The position numbers and the translations under genes are program-made. Below the pieces are notes generated by a model. That model was given only the letters and a program-made list of their open reading frames with translations. It ran no database searches and was not told the origin of the DNA. DNA of 64,000 bases. It comes from Alphaproteobacteria bacterium 46_93_T64. GTDB taxonomy: Bacteria; Pseudomonadota; Alphaproteobacteria; Sneathiellales; Sneathiellaceae. The stretch lies in assembly GCA_002163135.1 (NCBI GenBank), contig MAAN01000031.1, positions 62,001-126,000 of the forward strand, given 5' to 3'. Positions 1 through 8,751 of this stretch are shown here, in pieces; the stretch's first letter is position 1, and each line of letters opens with the position of its first letter.

Positions 1-364
1 TAACGTTCCGCTGTGCATTTGAGTCAACAGATGGCGCTACTCCGCCCAGCGTCACATCATGATATAATGTGACGTTATCCCCGATTTCTGCGGTCTCACC
101 GATGACAACCCCCATACCATGGTCGATAAACAATTTTGATCCAATTTGAGCACCAGGATGGATTTCAATTCCTGTCATAAAGCGACTGAACTGAGAAATC
201 ATCCGCGCAATGAACCGCCAATTATGCTTAAAAAGAGTGTGCGCAATGCGATGAAAAACAATTGCGTGAAAGCTCGGATAAAGGAGAGCCACCTCAATTT
301 TAGAGCGTGCAGCAGGGTCTCGTTCAATAACTGCAGCAAGATCTTCGCTAATATGCTTGAACAT
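1..364 (-). CDS. cysE: Serine O-acetyltransferase, N-terminal part (runs off the window)
   Basis: Translating the minus strand from an ATG at 364 gives an open frame to the window edge that reads like CysE. There is an alpha-helical N-terminal region, then [10 protein letters not shown], the start of the left-handed beta-helix, then [19 protein letters not shown] and LYHDVTLGG, the hexapeptide-repeat active-site region with the DHG catalytic histidine motif. The family acetylates L-serine with acetyl-CoA, the first committed step of cysteine synthesis, in the cytoplasm. The start is supported by an AGGA element about 8 nt upstream and a plausible promoter further up. Only about 121 residues are inside the window; the C-terminal part that carries cysteine feedback control lies outside. 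Confidence 0.93.
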   Translation of the reverse strand, partial: MFKHISEDLAAVIERDPAARSKIEVALLYPSFHAIVFHRIAHTLFKHNWRFIARMISQFSRFMTGIEIHPGAQIGSKLFIDHGMGVVIGETAEIGDNVTLYHDVTLGGVAPSVDSNAQRNV

Positions 365-395
365 TTGCCCATTCCTTCTGTATTGTGCGGCCTTT

Positions 396-424
396 ATAAT
401 AGCTGAATGCACAAGAGGTTACAA
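396..424 (-). promoter_or_regulatory. Putative sigma70-type promoter for cysE
   Basis: On the minus strand TTGTAA (419-424) and TATTAT (396-401) are separated by exactly 17 nt. The -10 element ends about 30 nt before the cysE ATG. Assigned by consensus match only. Confidence 0.5.
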
Positions 425-590
425 CGCGCCCGTCTTTTCGTGATATATTTATTGCCTGTGCTCTGTCAAGTTAGGGTGATTAATACTAAGATGAATTGTT
501 GCTTTTGTTGACGATGATCACAGATTATTGACGCAAGCCCCCTGTAAGTGTGCAGAACGTGTTTTTTGAAGATTAGGAACTTGGACCTAT

Positions 591-1244
591 ATGCCTGACG
601 TAATTTTTAATGGACCAGAAGGTCGCCTTGAAGGTCGTTACCACCATTCTGATGTGCCAAACGCTCCGTTGGCGTTAATTCTACACCCTCATCCACAATT
701 TGGGGGAACCATGAATAACAAGGTGGTCTACCACCTTTTTACAGATTTTAAAGAACGCGGCTTCTCGGTGCTGCGTTTTAATTTTCGGGGAGTCGGGCGA
801 AGCCAGGGCGATTACGATCAAGGTATTGGTGAACTTTCTGATGCAGCCTCTGCATTGGACTGGATGCAAACGCATAACCCTAATGCCCCGTCAGTTTGGG
901 TTGCCGGATTCTCTTTTGGGGCATGGATTGCAATGCAATTGCTAATGCGTAGACCTGAAATTGAAGGTTTCATCGCTGTTGCGCCGCCTGCGAACATGTA
1001 TGATTTTGCGTTTTTGGCACCTTGCCCTTCTTCAGGTATTATCGTTAACGGTCTGAAAGATATTCAGGTTCCGCCAAAAGATGTCCTTAAGCTTGTAGAA
1101 AAACTACAGGCCCAAAAAGGGATTACAATTCATCACTCCGAAGTAGACGATGCAGATCATTTCTTTCAGGAGAAAATTCCAAGCCTGATGGAAACCGTTG
1201 ATGAATACCTGAACATGCGCCTACTAGGTACAGACGAAGACTAA
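591..1244 (+). CDS. Alpha/beta hydrolase family protein
   Basis: 217 residues, matching the small bacterial alpha/beta-hydrolase family of COG2945 type in size and layout. The N-terminal HPHPQFGGTMNN segment is typical of the family. RFNFRGVGRSQG contains the strand-turn that follows the oxyanion region. VAGFSFGAWIA is the nucleophile elbow with Ser in GFSFG. A late Asp/His pair (DADHFF) can complete the triad. No signal peptide or membrane helix is visible, so it is probably cytoplasmic. The substrate is unknown; esterase or peptidase activity is only a family-level guess. It is a single gene, divergent from cysE, with a hairpin just after the stop. Confidence 0.85.
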   Translation: MPDVIFNGPEGRLEGRYHHSDVPNAPLALILHPHPQFGGTMNNKVVYHLFTDFKERGFSVLRFNFRGVGRSQGDYDQGIGELSDAASALDWMQTHNPNAPSVWVAGFSFGAWIAMQLLMRRPEIEGFIAVAPPANMYDFAFLAPCPSSGIIVNGLKDIQVPPKDVLKLVEKLQAQKGITIHHSEVDDADHFFQEKIPSLMETVDEYLNMRLLGTDED

Positions 1245-1258
1245 AAAAAAACTTTTCT

Positions 1259-1299
1259 AAACTTGAAGGTGCATTTGCAACCATTGCGCCTTCAAGTTT
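1259..1299. terminator. Strong hairpin between the hydrolase and sensor-kinase genes
   Basis: Arms 1259-1273 and 1285-1299 (15 nt each, one mismatch) enclose an 11-nt loop. On the minus strand the hairpin is followed by a long T run (complement of the A tract at 1243-1251), which would make a good intrinsic terminator for minus-strand transcripts. On the plus strand it lies between the hydrolase stop and the next Shine-Dalgarno but lacks a T run. It may stop antisense transcription or act as a weak plus-strand terminator. Confidence 0.55.
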
Positions 1300-1334
1300 A
1301 GAGTATGAGTTCATTGCGCTGCCCAAGGAGAAGA

Positions 1335-3023
1335 ATGGCGATTTTCAAAGCTATATCCGGTTTGTTCGCCAATGAACCCAAAAAATCGGATTCAGACAAA
1401 TCCAACGCTGATTTGTTGTCTGAAAATAAATCACTTCAACTGCAGTTATCTGAAGTGAAAGATGCTCTTGTGCATTGTCAGGTTGAGCAGGAATACGTAA
1501 ATGCGCTATTTGATGCTGCATTTTACTCCAGCTCCCAACTTAGTTCTATATCTGAATTAGAAACAGGCAAATTCCTAGATGTAAATGATGTCTGGACCCA
1601 AACACGTGGTATTTCACGTGACGAAGCTATTGGAAGAACTGCCGATGATTTAAATATCTGGGGTAAAGACAATTCCATCCGTGATCAAATAATCGATGAT
1701 ATTACGACCCACGGCCGCCTTCGCAATTATGAAACAAAATCCGAAATGCGTTCCGGTGAAATACGAGATTTCATTCTAAATGCTGAGATTTTGCAAGCAG
1801 GCGGAAAGTCGCTGCTTTTCTTCTCAGGCTATGACATTACAGATCGCAAAAAAATTGACCGTAATTTACGACGCAGCCAGAAACTGGATGCGGTAGGGCA
1901 ACTGACAGGCGGGATTGCCCATGACTTTAACAATTTGCTCGGTATTATTCTTGGAAACCTTGAGCTACTGGCAGAGAGAGTTCCCGAAGATGAAAGAATT
2001 CAAAGTTTATTGAATTCCGCCATTCATGGTGCTGAACGAGGAGCCAATATCACACGAAAGCTCTTAGGTTTTTCAAGTGAACATGCGTCAGGCAGCGAAA
2101 CCACAAATGTAAACAAACTCATCGAAAGCATTAAGGAACTGATCGCAAAATCAATAACAGCAACGACAACAGTGGAAACCCATCTTGCTGGCGACGCTTG
2201 GCTTGTCAACGTTGACCAAAGCGATTTGGAAGACGCTGTTATCAATTTATCTATGAACGCCCATGACGCAATGCCAGAGGGCGGGGTTTTATCCATAGAA
2301 ACTCACAACACAGTACTGGATGAAGATTTTGCCAAACTCAATTCTGATATCTCACCTGGTGAATATCTTGCGGTTAAGGTTACGGACAATGGGATAGGTC
2401 TGCCCGATGAAATTCGTGATCGTATTTTCGAACCTTTTTTCACGACAAAAGATCGTGGCAAGGGTACTGGCCTCGGACTTAGCATGGTCTTCGGTTTTAT
2501 TAAAAGAGCGAACGGTCATATTGAAATAGAGTCCACCGATGGCTCTGGCACTTCTGTTACTCTATTCTTACCAAAATGCACGACCCAGTTAGTCGAACCT
2601 CTTACGAAAGAAGTAATCCGGCCCCCGTTGCCCAAAGGAAGTGAAATAATACTAATCGTCGATGACGAACCTCATTTGGTAGAGATTGCAAAAACAAAAC
2701 TTGAAAATTTGGGGTACAAAACTTTTTGCGCGACAAACGGCGAGGACGCAATAAAGCTGCTCCATGAACATTCTGAAATAAATATGCTTTTCAGTGATAT
2801 TGTCATGCCGGGCGCTATAAATGGTTATCAACTTGCAGCCGTCGCACGAAGTGATCGTCCAGACCTAAAAATTCTTCTAACCAGCGGTTACTCGAGAGCT
2901 GAAGAACTTCTAACGCCAGAGATAGATGAAATAATTGGCGAAATCAGCAAGCTTTCACTCGCAAAGCCCTATACATACCAAAAACTCGCTTCCGCTATTA
3001 GATATACCTTGGATGCTGATTAG
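1335..3023 (+). CDS. Hybrid sensor histidine kinase (PAS - HisKA - HATPase - receiver)
   Basis: The start is set at ATG 1335 because AAGGAG lies just upstream; an in-frame ATG at 1305 has no ribosome site. The 562-residue product has a short coiled stretch (about 15-50), a PAS domain (about 55-170), a HisKA dimerisation helix with GGIAHDFNNLL (phospho-acceptor His196), a HATPase with NAHDAMPEGG, DNGIGLP and GTGLGLS boxes, and a C-terminal receiver with VDDEP, phospho-acceptor Asp488 in FSDIVMPG and Lys in LAKPY. No membrane helix is visible, so it should be a cytosolic sensor. The H-box type is common in alphaproteobacterial hybrid kinases. No response regulator is adjacent, so it is an orphan and its signal is unknown. 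Its last 4 nt overlap convergent anmK. Confidence 0.9.
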   Translation: MAIFKAISGLFANEPKKSDSDKSNADLLSENKSLQLQLSEVKDALVHCQVEQEYVNALFDAAFYSSSQLSSISELETGKFLDVNDVWTQTRGISRDEAIGRTADDLNIWGKDNSIRDQIIDDITTHGRLRNYETKSEMRSGEIRDFILNAEILQAGGKSLLFFSGYDITDRKKIDRNLRRSQKLDAVGQLTGGIAHDFNNLLGIILGNLELLAERVPEDERIQSLLNSAIHGAERGANITRKLLGFSSEHASGSETTNVNKLIESIKELIAKSITATTTVETHLAGDAWLVNVDQSDLEDAVINLSMNAHDAMPEGGVLSIETHNTVLDEDFAKLNSDISPGEYLAVKVTDNGIGLPDEIRDRIFEPFFTTKDRGKGTGLGLSMVFGFIKRANGHIEIESTDGSGTSVTLFLPKCTTQLVEPLTKEVIRPPLPKGSEIILIVDDEPHLVEIAKTKLENLGYKTFCATNGEDAIKLLHEHSEINMLFSDIVMPGAINGYQLAAVARSDRPDLKILLTSGYSRAEELLTPEIDEIIGEISKLSLAKPYTYQKLASAIRYTLDAD

Positions 3024-4093
3024 CTTTGGTCTGCGCTGAACAAGACTCCCCCTTGCGTCGGCGTGGGCACGCCTGTCGTTGTCGGCAGGCTCAAAGGCAA
3101 TTCATACAAGCTTCTGATGGCAAGGAACGCGAAAGCCTCTGCCTCTAGCTCATCGCCGCGCCAGCCAACATTCTCAACAGGTTCGATAGGGACGCCCACC
3201 TCTATCGCAATCTGTTCCATAAATAGGTTGTTCCTACGTCCCCCACCTGTAACAAGCCATCGCCTTGGCTTTTCTGCTAAATGATCAAGTGACTTTACGA
3301 TGGATTTGACAGTAAACGCTGTAAGTGTTGCCGCTCCATCTTCCAGCGACAAATGAGAAATCTCTATTTTGGAAAAATCATCACGATCAAGACTTTTAGG
3401 AGGTTTTTGATCAAAATACGGGTGCGCTAATAAAGCTTTCAAAGTGTTTTTATCGACCTGTCCCCTTCTCGCAATTTTCCCACTTTCGTCAAACGGAACG
3501 CCTGCTTTTGCTTGAACCCAGTCATCCAGCAACGCACTAGCGGGTCCCGTATCAAACGCAAGTATATCGGATCCATTCACATAGGTAACATTTCCAACTC
3601 CGCCCAAATTTAATATTGCAATGGGCCCTTCAAAGTTCTTCGCAAGCGCTTGATGATAAAGTGGGGCAAAAGGTGCCCCTTGCCCTCCTGCCGCGACATC
3701 TGCAGACCTGAAATCACAAATAACATCGATGTTGCATGTGCTCGCCAGCCGCTGTCCATTCCCGATCTGAACTGTTATCCCGTTTGGGGCATCATGGAAC
3801 AATGTTTGGCCATGAAACCCGATAACTGCGATCTCATTTGCCTCTAGTTTTGAACTGCTAAGTAGTTGAGAGACGGCAGCAGCATTCAAGTCTGTAAACT
3901 CATCCACAATCATTTGCGGGGCTGATCGTTTACCAAGATGTTCTTGAAAGCGACTTCTGAATGAGGGATCATAAGCGATAGAAATTGCTGGCCCGTGCAT
4001 TTGCACTTGAACACCATCTGTTTTTATCAAGGCGGCGTCGATACCATCCATAGAAGTACCGCTCATCAGTCCAATCGCCCAAACCATGTCCAT
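3020..4093 (-). CDS. anmK: Anhydro-N-acetylmuramic acid kinase
   Basis: 357 residues, full length for the family. IGLMSGTSMDGIDAAL at the N-terminus is the diagnostic AnmK ATP-binding motif. GFHGQTLFHD, NLGGVGNVTY and FDTGPASALLDDW follow in family order, and VTGGGRRN lies near the end. AnmK hydrolyses the 1,6-anhydro ring of anhydroMurNAc and phosphorylates it to MurNAc-6-P during peptidoglycan recycling in the cytoplasm. Two starts are possible, ATG 4093 or ATG 4087; the latter places the protein start closest to the usual family N-terminus. It is divergent from tyrS, a common alphaproteobacterial pairing, and convergent with the sensor kinase. Confidence 0.96.
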   Translation of the reverse strand: MDMVWAIGLMSGTSMDGIDAALIKTDGVQVQMHGPAISIAYDPSFRSRFQEHLGKRSAPQMIVDEFTDLNAAAVSQLLSSSKLEANEIAVIGFHGQTLFHDAPNGITVQIGNGQRLASTCNIDVICDFRSADVAAGGQGAPFAPLYHQALAKNFEGPIAILNLGGVGNVTYVNGSDILAFDTGPASALLDDWVQAKAGVPFDESGKIARRGQVDKNTLKALLAHPYFDQKPPKSLDRDDFSKIEISHLSLEDGAATLTAFTVKSIVKSLDHLAEKPRRWLVTGGGRRNNLFMEQIAIEVGVPIEPVENVGWRGDELEAEAFAFLAIRSLYELPLSLPTTTGVPTPTQGGVLFSADQS

Positions 4094-4208
4094 CTAATTA
4101 TTCGCGCCTCAATTTATCAATCGGGAAACCAGTTCTTTTAATGTGCGCCAAGAATGTGCTACAGGACTGTTTCTGTCTATTTCTTATAACATAACAAATA
4201 TAGATCAA

Positions 4209-5462
4209 ATGACCGAATTACGCTCTGATTTTATGAAAACTTTCGTCGAACGCGGGTACATGCATCAATGTACCCATCTGGACGAACTGGATACGGCCTT
4301 TGCTGAAAAGCAAGTTACGGCGTATATCGGCTTTGACTGTACGGCCCGCAGTCTTCACGTTGGTAGCCTGATGCAAATCATGATTTTGCGTCGCATGCAG
4401 CAAGCTGGGCATAAACCGATCGTCCTTATGGGCGGCGGAACCACGAAAGTAGGCGACCCTTCTGGTAAAGATGCGAGCCGCCCAGTCATTACTGATGAAA
4501 TTATTCAAAATAATATGGATGGTATTAAATCTGTCTTTGAAAAATTCATCAAATTTGGTGATGGCCCAACCGATGCGATCATGGTCAATAATGATGATTG
4601 GCTAAGTGGTCTTGGCTACATTCAATTCCTCCGCGAATATGGTCGCCATTTCTCCATCAATCGAATGTTGACCTTTGAAAGCGTCAAAATCCGACTTGAG
4701 CGTGAACATTCTTTAAGCTTCCTCGAGTTTAACTACATGATCTTGCAAGCCTACGACTTCGTAGAGCTTATGAAACGTCATGGCTGTACTCTGCAAATTG
4801 GGGGGTCTGACCAATGGGGTAATATTGTCAACGGAACTGAGCTAGGCCGCAGAACTAATGGTTTTGATCTGTTTGGCTTGACGACACCGCTTCTCACAAC
4901 TGCCTCTGGCGCCAAAATGGGAAAGACAGCGGCGGGTGCTATCTGGCTTAATGATGATATGCTGTCGGCTTATGATTACTGGCAATTCTGGCGAAACACA
5001 GAAGATGCAGACGTCGGAAAATTCCTTCGCTTGTTCACAGAGCTTCCAATGAGCGAAGTCACGCGTCTTGAAAATCTGGAAGGTGCCGCACTGAACCAAG
5101 CCAAGAAAATTCTGGCAAACGAATGTACGCGTTTGGCACACGGGGATGCTGCAGCAACTGAAGCTGCTGAAACTGCACGGCGAACCTTTGAAATGGGTGA
5201 AACTGCAGAAACACTGCCAACCACTGAAATTCCAAAAACCGAGCTGGATGAAGGAATTCCTGCGTTTGCTTTGTTTAATCGTGTGGGTCTTAGCCAGTCC
5301 AACTCCGAAGCACGCAAACTAATTAAGGGGGGCGGTGCTCGCTTAAACGACGAGAAAATAACCGATGAAAAACTGGTTCTGACGTCAAACGACGTCAATG
5401 AGACCGGACGCATCAAATTATCTTCTGGTAAAAAACGGCATCACTTGATTTTGCCAAATTAA
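4209..5462 (+). CDS. tyrS: Tyrosyl-tRNA synthetase
   Basis: Class I synthetase charging tRNA-Tyr. HVGSL (His50) is the HIGH-type signature and KMGKT (from Lys236) is the KMSKS-type loop; GGSDQWGN and YDYWQFWRN are TyrS-specific. A C-terminal S4 RNA-binding domain covers about residues 350-417 ([17 protein letters not shown] and following). The frame is open back to 4143, but the family N-terminus ([16 protein letters not shown]) fits a start at ATG 4209. The Shine-Dalgarno there is weak, so the start is not certain. Length is about 417 residues, normal for bacterial TyrS. Confidence 0.97.
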   Translation: MTELRSDFMKTFVERGYMHQCTHLDELDTAFAEKQVTAYIGFDCTARSLHVGSLMQIMILRRMQQAGHKPIVLMGGGTTKVGDPSGKDASRPVITDEIIQNNMDGIKSVFEKFIKFGDGPTDAIMVNNDDWLSGLGYIQFLREYGRHFSINRMLTFESVKIRLEREHSLSFLEFNYMILQAYDFVELMKRHGCTLQIGGSDQWGNIVNGTELGRRTNGFDLFGLTTPLLTTASGAKMGKTAAGAIWLNDDMLSAYDYWQFWRNTEDADVGKFLRLFTELPMSEVTRLENLEGAALNQAKKILANECTRLAHGDAAATEAAETARRTFEMGETAETLPTTEIPKTELDEGIPAFALFNRVGLSQSNSEARKLIKGGGARLNDEKITDEKLVLTSNDVNETGRIKLSSGKKRHHLILPN

Positions 5463-5474
5463 GTAACACAAAAT

Positions 5475-5502
5475 GGGCGACATGCTTTACGGTTTGTCGT
5501 CC
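5475..5502 (+). terminator. Possible intrinsic terminator of tyrS
   Basis: Arms GGGCGACA (5475-5482) and TGTCGTCC (5495-5502) pair with one mismatch and a 12-nt loop; GATTTTTG follows. It overlaps the 3' end of the convergent DUF3971 gene. Confidence 0.45.
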
Positions 5503-8500
5503 GATTTTTGTTCGCCCTCAGATGGATTTGGATTTGTGCTCCCTGCATCTGTCCAAGGCTCAAAAAACATCCGGCGCAGAATACCGGGTGCAAATGCGGA
5601 CACGGGGTTTACTGTAATTGTTGGATTATCGCTTTCCCCTTTCAGTTTGTAGGAAAAGCCAAAAATACCTTCACCTTCACGGCCAACAAGCAATCGGCCG
5701 AGGATCGGGATATTTCCAAGTATAGAATTCAGTGTATATGCTGGAATAACAGTCCCAAAACCGTCAATCGTACCATTATCCTGATCGACCTTGCCGGAAA
5801 ATGTAAGCCCAATTGCACCAACAGCCCTGAAATTCTTAGTCGTGATAAGACCATTTGTATAGGTAAATGGCCCTTCGATAGTATCGAAAGTCATTCCATC
5901 ATTTTGCAAAAGTTCAACAATTCCGGTCAGCGATCCAATTGTTAGTATTTTACCAAGTACAGGCGCGTCAATGATACGCATTTTCTCGATTTTTACCTGC
6001 CCCGAAACAACACTGTCTTCCTTTGTGTCATCTATATCAGCAATGACACTTAGTGTTCCCTCGCGACTATTATCATAGACATCTATGCCGCGAAGGAATG
6101 TCCCAGCCTGCATCGAAGTAAATGTAAGATGTCGGCCGTTGCTTTGTGGTGTTATGCTAAATTTTACTTCGTGGGCGCCTTCAAGTTTGGCAACAATCTC
6201 ACTATTACTAACGAGACCATTTGAATAATTTGCGTACCCAGCGACAGAAGTTAATGAAAGCCCATCGTCAAGCAACGCGTTCTCGATAGCCAGATTAACG
6301 TTAAAATTTAAATCATCCTTTTCCGGGCTCTCTTTTTTATCCGCCTTATTATCGTTAGCCGCGTCATCGCTTTCCATAAAGGGAAATAGATCAAGGGTAC
6401 GGCCATTAACAGTGACGTTGTACGTTTTGGGATTCCTTCGGCTGATGATCAGAGAAAGATCATTTTTGCCAAAAGCCAGTTTACTAGCCGAAAAATTCAA
6501 AAGCCCGGCATCGTCCAGCTCAGCCTCACCAACTAACTCCATATTTTCCGAGCTTAATCTGATGTTGGAAAGTTTCGTATTTCCCTTACCATCTGTTTGG
6601 AATTGAGCCCCGAACAAACCTCTAACGCCAACAGGTTTTGATAGCTTAATTTCTGGAATATCCAGTGTTGATTCCAAAAGATTAAGCGTCACAACGCCAA
6701 GAGCTTTCCCATCTCCCTTCAGATCCACACCAACTGATGCACCAACGGATCCCTTTAAATATGGCGTATCAATCAAACCCAGCTCGGCCCTTGCTTTGTC
6801 ATCCAGCTTAGCAACTACTTCATATCGCCGATCACCCGCGCGTTTTCCTTTAAACCACGATTGAAAGGAAATATTAGCCTGAGTGTTTTGAATATTTCCG
6901 GTCCCTTTTACTGTTAGTTTTTCAGGCGTCACTAAAACGGCCATATCAGCATTGGATAAGCTCATATCCTCAAAAACGTTTGGAATGAAAGCGTTTTCAA
7001 ACTGGCCTTTAGCTTCAAAGTTTACACGCTCTAACGTCAAGTCGTCTTTAAGCGGAAAAACAAACTGGGCATCAACTTTACCAACTCCGGTCATTTTCGC
7101 AGGTACAATTCCATAAGGCGTAGAGAAACCAAGAGGTTCTTTATCCAAGAATTCAAAAATCTTGCGGCTTTCTCCGATAACAGAGAGTGTTATGTCAGCA
7201 GTTTGGGTGTCTTTATCAAAGTCATAAAGTAAAACGTCGCCTGTTGGTACAGCGAGGCCATGCACTTCACCAACCAAATCAAACACATGAATTTGCTTTT
7301 CAGTCAGGATTGCCTGCCCTTTAATATTACGCACCTTCGGCAAAGGTGAATAATAATCGGTGCTGACACCCTGAAAACTAAACTTAAATTCAATAGCCTT
7401 ATCTGGTATTTTTCCGCTTTCAAGAACACCTACAGGAAGATCCACACGGAAAGTTATATCACTGGCATGCCCGTCACTAATATTTGTGCTCACCCATTTA
7501 TAAGCATCTGCGGCGGCTGAATAAGGCCAATAAATCCCAACATCCTTTGCCATAACATCAGAAGTACTGCCTTCGATAGACATTCCAAACCCTTTGTCGG
7601 AATTCTCAAATGTTCCGCTCATTGTGATTTTCGGGCCCAGTGTCTCAATGTTCATTACATTGATATTGACCGCATTAAAAGGAGCTGCGCTATGTCCTTC
7701 AACCATCACAGATTTTAATTCTACGGGAATTTTATACAATTCGGGTAAATCAACCTGCCCCACACCAGTATTAAGGACAAATCCAACCTGAACGGGTTCA
7801 AATTTGGGATTTAGGGCAACACTGACGTCTCCAGACAAAGCCAGTCCAACACCCGTCAATTTTTCAAGATCGGGATGTTCTTTCGCCAGCATTTTCAGCG
7901 GAAACTCTTGAATATTTGTTCGCAAAATTGTGTTTTGTGAAGTTGGATCATAGGCTGCATTAACAACCAAATTGATCATCTCTTCACCAAAATGCGCGTC
8001 CCCTTGTAATCGTCCATTTAGCCCCATTTCAGATTTCCACACTACAAGGTCTGCAGAAGTCACCTGCCATAACTTTTCTAACTTCTCGTCTTCGACAAAT
8101 AAGGAAAATTGATAAACTTCTAGTCGTTCAAGATAAGCTGTTAAATCAGAACCACCCGTACGTTTTCCCAAATCGAATAACAGTTTGTGTATAGCGTCCG
8201 GTGTCGTGTCTTGTTGAACGGCCGCAACGGTTTTTTCCTCTGTCAAACCAGTATAACTATACCCAAGCCGCATAGTACCGCTTCGAGTTCGAGTTAAAAC
8301 GACTTCAAGTCCGGTAAATTCCAACCCCGACGGTGCAACTCTACCTTTCATCAAGGCATCCCCGCTAAAGGTAACCGTGACTGCGGGAATATAAGCAACC
8401 GTTTCTTCATCCTTTTTCACCGACATGTTTGTCATGCCGAACACCAAGTTCTTGTCTCTGCTATCCCACAGTAGTTCCAACCCATCAAAAGCCAAATTCA

Positions 8501-8666
8501 GCTCGGGATACTGATCTGCAATAATTTGGTCAACATAGGGACCTAAAAATGAGAGAGAGACTGGCCCACGGCTTAGCGCCGCCACCAGAAGGAGTGCTAT
8601 CAGGAAGCCAAGCACCAAAACGCTTAAGGCAGTCCGAACCAGTATTTTTGAAGCTGTTAATACCAA
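5487..8666 (-). CDS. DUF3971 / AsmA-like (YhdP-type) envelope protein
   Basis: 1059 residues with one N-terminal membrane helix (about 10-32: LSVLVLGFLIALLLVAAL) and the rest predicted as periplasmic beta-rich repeats. The start of the soluble part (SRGPVSLSFLGPYVDQII and following) is characteristic of the DUF3971 N-terminal domain. The C-terminal AsmA-like region includes ILTIGSLTGIVELLQNDGMT and ends in a Pro/Ser-rich tail. The family includes E. coli YhdP and relatives of TamB, thought to carry phospholipids between membranes. The predicted start is TTG 8666 without a clear ribosome site, so the exact N-terminus is uncertain. It is divergent from glnE. Confidence 0.85.
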   Translation of the reverse strand: MVLTASKILVRTALSVLVLGFLIALLLVAALSRGPVSLSFLGPYVDQIIADQYPELNLAFDGLELLWDSRDKNLVFGMTNMSVKKDEETVAYIPAVTVTFSGDALMKGRVAPSGLEFTGLEVVLTRTRSGTMRLGYSYTGLTEEKTVAAVQQDTTPDAIHKLLFDLGKRTGGSDLTAYLERLEVYQFSLFVEDEKLEKLWQVTSADLVVWKSEMGLNGRLQGDAHFGEEMINLVVNAAYDPTSQNTILRTNIQEFPLKMLAKEHPDLEKLTGVGLALSGDVSVALNPKFEPVQVGFVLNTGVGQVDLPELYKIPVELKSVMVEGHSAAPFNAVNINVMNIETLGPKITMSGTFENSDKGFGMSIEGSTSDVMAKDVGIYWPYSAAADAYKWVSTNISDGHASDITFRVDLPVGVLESGKIPDKAIEFKFSFQGVSTDYYSPLPKVRNIKGQAILTEKQIHVFDLVGEVHGLAVPTGDVLLYDFDKDTQTADITLSVIGESRKIFEFLDKEPLGFSTPYGIVPAKMTGVGKVDAQFVFPLKDDLTLERVNFEAKGQFENAFIPNVFEDMSLSNADMAVLVTPEKLTVKGTGNIQNTQANISFQSWFKGKRAGDRRYEVVAKLDDKARAELGLIDTPYLKGSVGASVGVDLKGDGKALGVVTLNLLESTLDIPEIKLSKPVGVRGLFGAQFQTDGKGNTKLSNIRLSSENMELVGEAELDDAGLLNFSASKLAFGKNDLSLIISRRNPKTYNVTVNGRTLDLFPFMESDDAANDNKADKKESPEKDDLNFNVNLAIENALLDDGLSLTSVAGYANYSNGLVSNSEIVAKLEGAHEVKFSITPQSNGRHLTFTSMQAGTFLRGIDVYDNSREGTLSVIADIDDTKEDSVVSGQVKIEKMRIIDAPVLGKILTIGSLTGIVELLQNDGMTFDTIEGPFTYTNGLITTKNFRAVGAIGLTFSGKVDQDNGTIDGFGTVIPAYTLNSILGNIPILGRLLVGREGEGIFGFSYKLKGESDNPTITVNPVSAFAPGILRRMFFEPWTDAGSTNPNPSEGEQKSDDKP

Positions 8667-8751
8667 AACGTGCTATTCACTTTATTAACTGTCATCAAAC
8701 CCATAAATGCCTTGGATTGATACACTATGACTGATTTTGGGACCAATAGAT

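Noticed and set aside
4976-5416. Minus-strand open frame of 146 codons opposite tyrS
   Set aside because: It is antisense to tyrS, Ser/Arg/Ala-rich as expected for a shadow frame, and has no ribosome site.
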